Source of the DNA: CAZOWW01 sp964583765
Lineage (GTDB): Bacteria > Actinomycetota > Actinomycetes > Actinomycetales > Kineosporiaceae
NCBI GenBank assembly: GCA_964583765.1
Contig: CAZOWW010000164.1
Coordinates: 1-9,994 of the forward strand
DNA length: 9,994 nucleotides
Direction of reading: 5' to 3'
Shown here piece by piece: positions 1 to 9,000 of the stretch (position 1 is its first letter; every line of letters starts with the position of its first letter). The notes beneath the pieces are model-generated. The model was not told the DNA's origin. It did no database searches and was given only the letters and a program-made list of their open reading frames with translations. Both the position numbers and the translations under genes were made by a program.

Positions 1-1
1 C

Positions 2-61
2 ACCGACCCATTGCCCACCCTGCCCACCTACCCCTTCCAACGCCAGCACTACTGGCTCCAG
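2..61 (+). other. Post-AT linker closing the acyltransferase of module A
   Basis: Residues 7-20 read LPTYPFQRQHYWLQ, the conserved post-AT sequence (consensus LPTYxFQRxxYW) that packs back against the KS-AT unit in type I PKSs. It shows that an AT, and so a KS-AT pair, lies immediately upstream of the window. The matching linker of module B is LPTYAFQRERFWLEP, residues 1790-1804. The AT substrate motifs of module A are outside the window, so its extender unit cannot be read. Confidence 0.92.
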
Positions 62-3000
62 GCCCCGCAGGGGAACGCCGACCCGGCCCGCCTCGGCCTG
101 CGCGGGCTCCCGCACCCGCTGCTCGGCGCGGCGATCACCCACGCAGGTGACGGCTCGCTGCTGCTCACGGGACGGATCTCCACGGCCACCCACCCCTGGC
201 TCGCCGACCACGCGGTGACCGGGACGCCGGTGCTGCCCGCGACCGCCTATGTCGAGCTGGCCACGGCCGCCGGGGACCACTGCGGCTGCGACTGCGTGCT
301 CGAGCTGACCCTGGAGGCTCCCCTCGTCCTGGACAGGACCGGTGGTACGAGCCTGCAGGTGACGGTGAGCTCCCCGGACGACGGGACCGGACACCGCCGG
401 ATCGGCATCCACGCACGGCAGGACGACGAGGCCCCCTGGACCCGGCACGCGACGGGCCTGCTCGCGCCCTCGAGCGAGCGCGCGGCCTCCCCCCAGGGAC
501 CGGAACACTGGCCCCCGGCCGGGGCGACACCCCTCGACCTCCCGGGCGGCATCGCCGGCGGCTACGACCTGCTCGCCGAGCGCGGGTACGGCTACGGACC
601 GGTGTTCCAGGGCCTGACCGCCGCCTGGCGACGGGGCGACGAGCTGTTCGCCGAGGTGGCCCTGCCCGAGGACACCGACGTCGCGGGCTTCGGCCTGCAC
701 CCCGCCCTGCTCGACGCCGCCCTGCACGTGGGCGTGCTCGCCCCCCTCGACGGCGCCCCGACCGGCTCCGGCGACCTCGTCCTGCCGTTCTCCTGGTCGT
801 CGGTGCGGCTGCATGCGAGCGGTGCCCGGCACCTGCGGGTGCTGCTGGTGCCCACGGGCCCGCAGGCCTACCGCCTGCTCGCCACGGACCCCACCGGCGC
901 GGCGGTCGTCTCGGCGGAGGCGCTCGTGCTCCGGGCTCTCCCGGCCGGCCGGATCGGCTCCGGCCAGCAGGATCTCCACACGCTGACCTGGGTCGCCGTG
1001 CCCGCGGCGCCGGACCCGCAGGCCGAACCACGGACCGTGGGGGCCGAACCGGGGGTCGCGGGGACCGACGGGTCCCGGCAGTGCGTGGTCCTGCACCCCC
1101 GCACCGCCCGAACGGAACTCGGGACCCTCGCGCAGGACCCCCCCGACCTCCTCGTGCTCCCGCTGCACGCCGACGGACCGGTGGACGACGTCCCGGCCGC
1201 GGTCCGCACCGTGCTCGAGGACACGCTCGAGATGCTGCGGACGTGGCTGACCGACGAGCGCCACGAGGACAGCCACCTCGTGGTGGTGACCTCCGGCGCG
1301 GTCAGTGCCCGGGACGGCGAGGACGTCGCGGACCTGGTCCACGCGCCGGTCTGGGGACTCGCCCGGACCGCCCAGTCGGAGCACCCCGGCCGGATCACCC
1401 TCGTCGACGCCGACCGCGAGACCGTCGCCGCCCTCTGGACGGACGGCCCGCGCCCGGACACCGGAACCGCCGGCGACGGCCCGTTGCCGGCGGCCCTGGC
1501 CTCCGCACTCGCGACCGGGGAGCCGCAGCTCGCCCTGCGGGACGGCAGGTTCCTGGCCCCCCAGCTCGCCCGCCGCGTCCCGACCGAGCGGGGAGACCGG
1601 AGGGACCGGGAAGACCGCGGCCCGTCCGATGTCCTCGAGGAGGGGCGGACGGTACTGATCACCGGCGGCACGGGAGTCCTCGGCCGCCTGCTCGCCCGGC
1701 ACCTGGTGACCGAGCACGGTGCCCGGCACCTCCTGCTCACCAGCCGCAGCGGAGCCACCGCACCGGGGGCCGCGGAGCTCCTGGCCGAACTGGAGGCGCA
1801 CGGCGCCCAGGCCCGCCTCGTGGCCTGCGACGTCGCCGACCCGGCGGCCCTGGCCGAGGTCCTCGGGACGATCCCCGCGACGCACCCCCTGGGCGCCGTC
1901 TTCCACACCGCCGGGGTGCTCGACGACGCCACCCTGACCGGGCTCACCTCCGAACAGCTCGCCCGGGTGGTCCGGCCCAAGGTGGACGCCGCCTGGCACC
2001 TGCACGACCTCACCCGGGACGCGGACCTCCGGCAGTTCGTGCTCTTCTCGTCGGTCGCCGGGGTCATCGGCAACGCCGGACAGGGCAACTACGCGGCGGC
2101 CAACGCCTTCCTGGACGCGCTCGCCCACCGCCGTCACGCCCTCGGCCTGCCCGCCCTGTCCCTGTCCTGGGGCCTGTGGGCGGACGCCACCGGGATGACC
2201 TCCGCGCTGGGCGACACGGACCGGGCCAGGCTCGCGCGCGTCGGTGTCGCCCCGATCGGTCAGGAGCAGGGCCTCGCGCTGCTCGACACGGCGCTCGACG
2301 CCACCTTGGCCGGCAACCTCAGCCACGCCGTGCCCACCCGGCTCGACCTCGCGGCGATCCGCGCCCTGCCGACCCCACCGGCCGTGCTGCGGGCCCTCGT
2401 ACGCACCCCGGCCCGGCGTACGGCGGCGACCGCCCATGACCCGGGATCGTGGGCGGAGCGGATCTCGGGACTTGCGGTCAGCGAGCGCGAGGCCGCGGTG
2501 CTCGACCCGGTCCGCGCCCAGGTCGCGACCGTCCTCGGCTTCGCCGACGGCGAGGGAATCGACCCGGACCTCCCGTTCAAGGACCTCGGGTTCGACTCGC
2601 TGGCCGCGGTGGAACTGCGCAACCGGCTCAACGCCGCGACGGGGCTCCGGCTCCCCACCACGCTCGTCTTCGACCACCCGACGGTGCGGGCCCTCACCGC
2701 GTTCGTCCTGGCCGAGGTGACGGGCGCGTCGGCCCGTGCGGTCGCCGTCACCGCCGCGGCCGCGGACGACGAGCCCATCGCGATCATCGGGATGTCCTGC
2801 CGTTACCCCGGAGGGGTGGCCTCCCCGGAGGACCTCTGGCGGCTCGTCGCCGAGGAGCAGGACGCCATCGGACCGTTCCCGCAGGGCCGCGGCTGGGACC
2901 TGGCCGCGCTGTACGACCCGGACCCGGACCGCGAGGGCACCTGCTACGTCACCGAGGGCGGGTTCCTGCACGACGCGGACCGTTTCGACGCCGCCTTCTT

Positions 3001-6000
3001 CGGCATCTCCCCGCGGGAGGCGCTGGCCACCGACCCCCAGCAGCGGCTGCTCCTGGAGGTCGCCTGGGAGGCCTTCGAGCGCGCCGGGATCGACCCGGCG
3101 GCCCTGCGCGGCAGCCCCACCGGGGTGTTCGCCGGCGTGATGTACAACGACTACCGCTGGCGGCTGCGGGAGATCCCGGACGGGTTCGAGGCCTACCTGG
3201 GCAACGGCAGCGCGGGCAGCGTCGCCACCGGTCGCCTGTCCTACACGTTCGGGCTCGAGGGGCCCGCCGTGACCGTGGACACGGCCTGCTCGTCGTCCCT
3301 GGTCGCCCTGCACCTGGCGGCCCAGGCCCTGCGCCGTGGGGAGTGCTCGCTGGCGCTGGCCGGCGGGGTCACCGTCATGGCCACACCGGCGCCGTTCGTC
3401 GAGTTCAGCCGGCAGCGCGGGCTGGCCAAGGACGGGCGGTGCAAGTCCTTCTCCGCCGCGGCGGACGGCGCCGCCTGGAGCGAGGGAGCCGGCCTCCTGC
3501 TGGTGGAGCGGCTCTCGGACGCCCGACGCAACGGCCACCGCGTGCTCGCGGTGATCCGCGGGAGCGCGATCAACCAGGACGGCGCGAGCAACGGGCTCAC
3601 CGCGCCCAACGGACCGTCCCAGCAGCGGATGATCCGGCAGGCCCTGCGGAACGCGGGGGTCGCGAGCACCGACGTGGACGTCGTCGAGGGGCACGGCACC
3701 GGGACGACGCTCGGCGACCCGATCGAGGCGCAGGCGCTCCTGGCCACCTACGGACAGGACCGGCCCGACGACGCCCCGCTCTGGCTGGGTTCGCTGAAGT
3801 CGAACATCGGTCACTCCCAGGCCGCCTCGGGCATCGCCGGTGTGATCAAGATGGTGATGGCCCTGCGGCACGGCGTCCTGCCCCGGACGCTGCACGTCGA
3901 CGAGCCGACCCCGCACGTCGACTGGTCCGCCGGAGCCGTCCGCCTGCTCACGCAGGCGCGGCCCTGGACGCGCACCGGGCGTCCCCGGCTCGCCGGGGTC
4001 TCCTCCTTCGGGATCAGCGGCACCAACGCGCACGTCATCCTGGCCGAACCGGACGACGTCGAGCCCACGGCGGCCGGGCACCTCCCCGCCGGCGTCCCGG
4101 TGGCCTGGCCCCTGTCCGCGAAGACCCCGGCCGCCCTGCGTGAGCAGGCACTGCGGCTGCGCGCGCACCTCGCCGGCACCCCGGACCTCGACCCCGCCGA
4201 CGTGGCCTTCTCCCTCGCCGCCTCCCGGTCGGTGTTCGGCCACCGGGCGGTGGTCCTGGGCGCCGGCGCCGAGGACCGTCTCGATGCCCTGGACGCGCTC
4301 GCCGGGGGACGCCGGCACCCGCAGCTGGTCACCGGCACGGCGACCTCGGGCAGGCTCGCGTTCCTGTTCACCGGGCAGGGCGCCCAGCGGGTCGGGATGG
4401 GCCGCGAGCTGTACGCGGCGCATCCCGTGTTCGCCGAGGCGTTCGACGCGGTGCTCGACCGGATCCAGGCGAACCTCGGCCCGGCGGACGGCACGGTGTC
4501 GGGCAGCACCCTCCGGGACGTCGTCTTCACGGACCCCGACGGCGTGCTCGACCGGACCGGGTACACCCAGCCTGCTCTCTTCGCGCTGGAGGTCGCCCTC
4601 TTCCGGCTGCTGGAGTCCTGGGGGATCACCCCCGATTTCCTCGCCGGGCACTCGATCGGCGAGCTCGCGGCCGCCCACTGCGCCGGGGTCCTGTCCCTGG
4701 ACGACGCGTGCACCCTGGTCGCCGCGCGGGCCCGCCTGATGCAGTCCGCCCCCGAGGGCGGCGCGATGGCGGCGATCCGGGCCTCCGAGGCGGAGCTGCT
4801 CCCCCGCCTGCCCGCCGGCACGTCGGTGGCGGCGGTGAACGGCCCCCGGTCCGTGGTCGTGGCCGGGGACGCGGACCCGGTCGGCCGGCTGGCCCAGGAG
4901 TGGAAGGAGTCCGGGGGCAAGGCCACGCTGCTCAAGGTCAGCCACGCCTTCCACAGCGCCCACATGGAGAGCGTGCTCGAGGACTTCCGGGAGATCGCCC
5001 GGACGCTGACGTACCACCCGGCCCGGATCCCCGTGATCTCCAACGTCACCGGGCTGCTCGCCGAGCCGGGCCTGCTGCAGGACCCCGACTACTGGGCCCG
5101 GCACATCCGCGAGGCCGTCCGCTTCCACGAGGGGATCACCGCGCTCGCCGCGGCCGGCGCGACCACGTTCCTCGAGCTCGGCCCGGACGGCACCCTCACC
5201 GCGATGGCCGCCGACTCGCTGGCGGAGCTCGGCACTCCCGCCACCCCGGTCCTCGCGGCCACCCTGCGCGCCGACCGGCCCGAACCGCACACCCTGCTCG
5301 CCGCGGCGGCCACCGCGCACGTCACCGGCCGACCGGCCGGCTGGATCAGCACCGGGCGTCTCGTGGACCTGCCGACGTACGCCTTCCAGCGGGAGCGGTT
5401 CTGGCTCGAACCGCGCCCCGGCGCGGGCGACGTCGAGGCCGCCGGACTGGGCCCGCAGGACCACGACCTGCTCAGCGCGGTGGTGGAACTGGCCGACGGC
5501 GAGGAGACCGTCTTCACCGGCCTGCTCGGTCTGCGTACCCACCCGTGGCTCGCCGGCCATGCCGTGCTGGGCACGGTGTTCCTTCCCGGCACGGCCTTCG
5601 CCGAGCTCGCCCTGCACGCCGGTGGCGCCCTCGGCTGCCCCCGCATCGACGAACTGACGATCGAGGCCCCCCTGGTCCTCCCCGAGGACGGGGGCCGGGC
5701 CGCGACCGTCCGCCTGCAGGTCAGCGTCGGCCGTCCGGACGCCGGTGGACGGCGCCCGGTGGCGGTGCACTCCCGTCCTGACGGCGAGGACACGACCTGG
5801 ACCCGGCACGCCGCCGGCTTCCTCGCCCCCCACGCCGGAGTCCCCGACACCGCCGATCTGGCGAGCTGGCCGCCCGAGGGCGCGGCGCCGCTGGACATCG
5901 CGGAGCTCGCGATCCTCGTCGCCGAGGCCGGACTGGACTACGACGGGCTCTTCCAGGGGCTGCGGGCCGCATGGCGGCGGGACGACGCGGTGTACGCCGC

Positions 6001-9000
6001 GGTGGAGTTGCCGCCGGAGGCCTCCGGGCATCGCTTTGGTCTGCACCCCGCCCTGCTCGACGCGGCACTGCGACCCCTGGCCCTGGGCCGCGAACCGGGG
6101 TCGGTGCGCCTGCCGTTCGCCTGGTCCGGGGTATGGCAGCAGGGCCGGGGCGCGGGCAGCCTACGCGTGCGGGTCCGGGAGCTCGGCGAGAACGCCGTGG
6201 CCGTGACCGTCGCGGACACCACCGGACGGATCGTGGCCGAGGTGGAGTCGCTCACCCTGCGCACGGTGCGCGCGGATCGGCTGGCCGCCGGACGGCCGCC
6301 CGTCTACGACCTCGAATGGGTGCCCGTCCCCGCCCATGCCACAACCTCGGTCTCCGTCCCGGACTCCGCCGGGCAGGCCGGTGCGGCCGGCGCGGCCGGT
6401 CCCGTGGAGCACGGGACCGGGATCACCCTCATCGAGGTGCCCGCGCCGGAGGGCGACCCGGCGCAGGCCACGCACGCCACCCTGGCCTGGCTGCTCGACC
6501 TGGTCCAGGGCTGGCTGGCCCAGGACCGCACCGACGAGGACCGCCTGGTCCTCCTCACCCGGGGTGCGGCAGGCAGCGGCCCCCGCGAACCCGCCCACGC
6601 CGCCGTCTGGGGCTTCGTCCGCGGGGCGCGGGGCGAGCACCCGGGCCGGATCGTGCTCGTGGACACGGACGGCAGGCTGTCCTCGGACCGGCTGGTCCCC
6701 GCCACCCTGCCCGACGACGAACCCGAGGTGCTCGTCCGGGACGGTGCCCTGTTCGTCCCCCGCCTCGTCCGCGCGTCCTCCACCCCGGGCGCCACCGGAT
6801 TCGGTGCCCGGGGCTCGAGTGCCGCTGGTTCGAGTACGGCCGCCGGTTCGAGTACGGCCGCCGGCTCGGACGTCACCGGCCCCGGGGCGGGGAGCGCGGG
6901 GGCGGTCCTGGTCACCGGGGCCACCGGTGCCCTGGGCTCCCTGGTCGCCCGCCACCTGGTCGCCCGGCACGGGGTGCGCCGCCTGGTGCTGGCCAGCCGC
7001 AGCGGCCTCGAGGCCCCGGGCGCCACGGCCCTGGCCGAGGAACTGACCCGCGCCGGCGCCGACGTGCGACTCGTGGCCTGCGATGTCGCCGATCCGACGG
7101 CCCTGCGCCTGCTGCTGGGGCAGGAACCGATCTCGGCCGTGGTCCACGCCGCGGGAGTGCTGGACGACGGGGTCGTCACGGGACTCACCCCCGAGCGGCT
7201 GCACGCCGTGCTGCGCCCGAAGGTGGACGCCGCGTGGGCACTGCACGAGGCCACGGCGGATCTGCCGGACCTGGCGCACTTCGTGCTGTTCTCCTCGCTG
7301 GCGGGCGTGCTCGGCAGCGCCGGCCAGGCCGCCTACGGTGCCGCGAACGCGTTCCTCGACGCACTGGCCGAGCAACGCCGTCAGCGGGATCTCCCGGCCT
7401 CGTCGTTCGCCTGGGGCCCGTGGGACGCGCAGGCCGGGATGGTCGGCACGCTGGCCGTCCAGGACCGGAACCGCCTCACCCGGGCCGGGCTCAGCTCCCT
7501 GTCCCCCGACCAGGGACTCGCCTGCCTCGAAGACCGGCTCGGAGCCACCTTCACCGCGGCGACCGTGCTCAACACCGCCGTGCTGCGGAGCCGAGCCGCC
7601 GACGGCGAGCTTCCCGCGGTCCTGCGTGCCCTGGTCCCCGCCCCCGCGGTGGTCCGGAGCACGCCCGACGAAGCGGTGGCCTCGATGCTCGACCTCGTGC
7701 GGACCACCGCGGCCGAGGTCCTCGGGCACGCGGACCCCGCCGCGATCGATCCCGGACGCCCGTTCAGCGAGCTGGGCTTCGACTCCCTCACCGCGGTCGA
7801 GCTGCGCAACCGGCTCGGCGCCGCGACCGGACGTCGACTGCCCACGACGCTGATCTTCGACCACCCGACCGTGGCGGCCCTGGCGGCCCACCTCGAGGGC
7901 GCCGGAACCGTCGAGGCCCCGAGCACGGGCACCTCCACGAGCACGGGCACGGCGACGTCCGACGACCCGGTCGCCGTCATCGGCATGGCCTGCCGCTACC
8001 CCGGCGGGGTGCGCTCCCCCGAGGACCTGTGGCGGCTCGTCGCCGGCGAGGTGGACGCGATCAGCGAGTTTCCGACCGACCGGGGCTGGGACGTCGAGGA
8101 GTTGTTCGACCCCGACCCGGACCGGTCCGGCACGACCTACACCCGCAACGGCGGCTTCCTGCACGACGCGAGCGAGTTCGACCCGGAGTTCTTCGGGATC
8201 TCCCCCCGGGAGGCCCTCGCCACCGACCCCCAGCAGCGGTTGTTGCTGGAGGTCGCCTGGGAGGCCTTCGAGCGGGCCGGGATCGACCCCGCCTCCGTGC
8301 ACGGCAGCCGGACGGGCGTCTTCACCGGAATCATGTACAGCGACTACGCGGCCCGGATGCCGCAAGCGCCACGCGAGGTCGAGGGCTACCTGAGCAACGG
8401 CAGCGCGCCGAGCATCGCCTCCGGCCGCCTCTCCTACACCTTCGGGCTCGAAGGCCCGGCGGTCACCGTGGACACGGCCTGCTCCTCCTCCCTGGTCGCC
8501 CTGCACCTCGCCGCGCAGGCCCTGCGGACCGGCGAGTGCACGCTCGCGCTGGCGGGCGGGGCGACGGTCATGGCGACCCCCACCACGTTCGTCGAGTTCA
8601 GCCGGCAACGCGGGCTGTCCCCCGACGGCCGGTGCCGGGCCTTCTCCGCCGACGCCGACGGGACGGGTTGGGGTGAGGGCGTCGGCCTGCTGCTCGTCGA
8701 GCGGCTCTCGGACGCCGAGCGGAACGGGCACCCGGTGCTGGCGATCGTGCGCGGCACGGCGATCAACCAGGACGGCGCGAGCAACGGCCTGACCGCCCCC
8801 AACGGGCCCTCGCAGCAGCGGGTGATCCGCCAGGCACTGGCCAATGCGGGAATCGGTCCCGGCGAGGTCGATGCCGTCGAGGCGCACGGCACCGGCACGC
8901 GTCTCGGCGACCCGATCGAGGCACAGGCGTTGATCGCGACCTACGGCCAGGACCGCCCCGCCGAGCGGCCGCTCTGGCTCGGCGCCGTCAAGTCGAACAT

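Larger units (their letters stand above)
6302..7645 (+). other. Ketoreductase domain KR-B (structural plus catalytic halves), B-type
   Basis: This domain reduces the beta-keto group on ACP-B with NADPH. The structural half (about 2101-2260) has HAAVWGFVRGARGEHPGR and is shorter than in KR-A. The catalytic half (about 2300-2545) has TGATGALG (2305-2312), LDD (2387-2389), Lys2407 in RPKVDAAW, Ser2432 in LFSSLAG, Tyr2445 in GQAAYGAAN and Asn2449. LDD without the A-type Trp indicates B-type stereochemistry, and no Pro occurs between Ser2432 and Tyr2445, so B1 is most likely. The Ala in TGATG replaces a Gly of the common TGGTG, but the key glycines Gly2306, Gly2309 and Gly2312 remain. Two low-complexity repeats lie in or beside the structural half (6377-6400 and 6812-6871). 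I infer an active KR. Confidence 0.93.

Noticed and set aside
943..1660. Possible enoylreductase or methyltransferase between DH-A and KR-A
   Set aside because: The interval is the length of a KR structural half and contains its APVWGLARTAQSEHPGR motif. No ER nucleotide loop or SAM-binding motif is visible; the same holds for the matching interval in module B.
3680..3727. VEGHGTGT in KS-B as a possible non-elongating ketosynthase
   Set aside because: The catalytic His1231 itself is present, as are Cys1096, Lys1266 and His1271. Only the residue before the His differs, which does not match the loss of His seen in KS0 domains.
6902..6949. TGATGALG in KR-B as a possible sign of an inactive ketoreductase
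   Set aside because: The change replaces a variable Gly by Ala, the other loop glycines are kept, and Lys, Ser, Tyr and Asn of the active site are all present.
5971..8676. A 901-codon open frame on the + strand in another frame, and a similar one at 2449-4143
   Set aside because: Both overlap the PKS frame completely, give Arg/Pro/Gly-rich translations and show no family motif. They are shadows of the PKS coding sequence.
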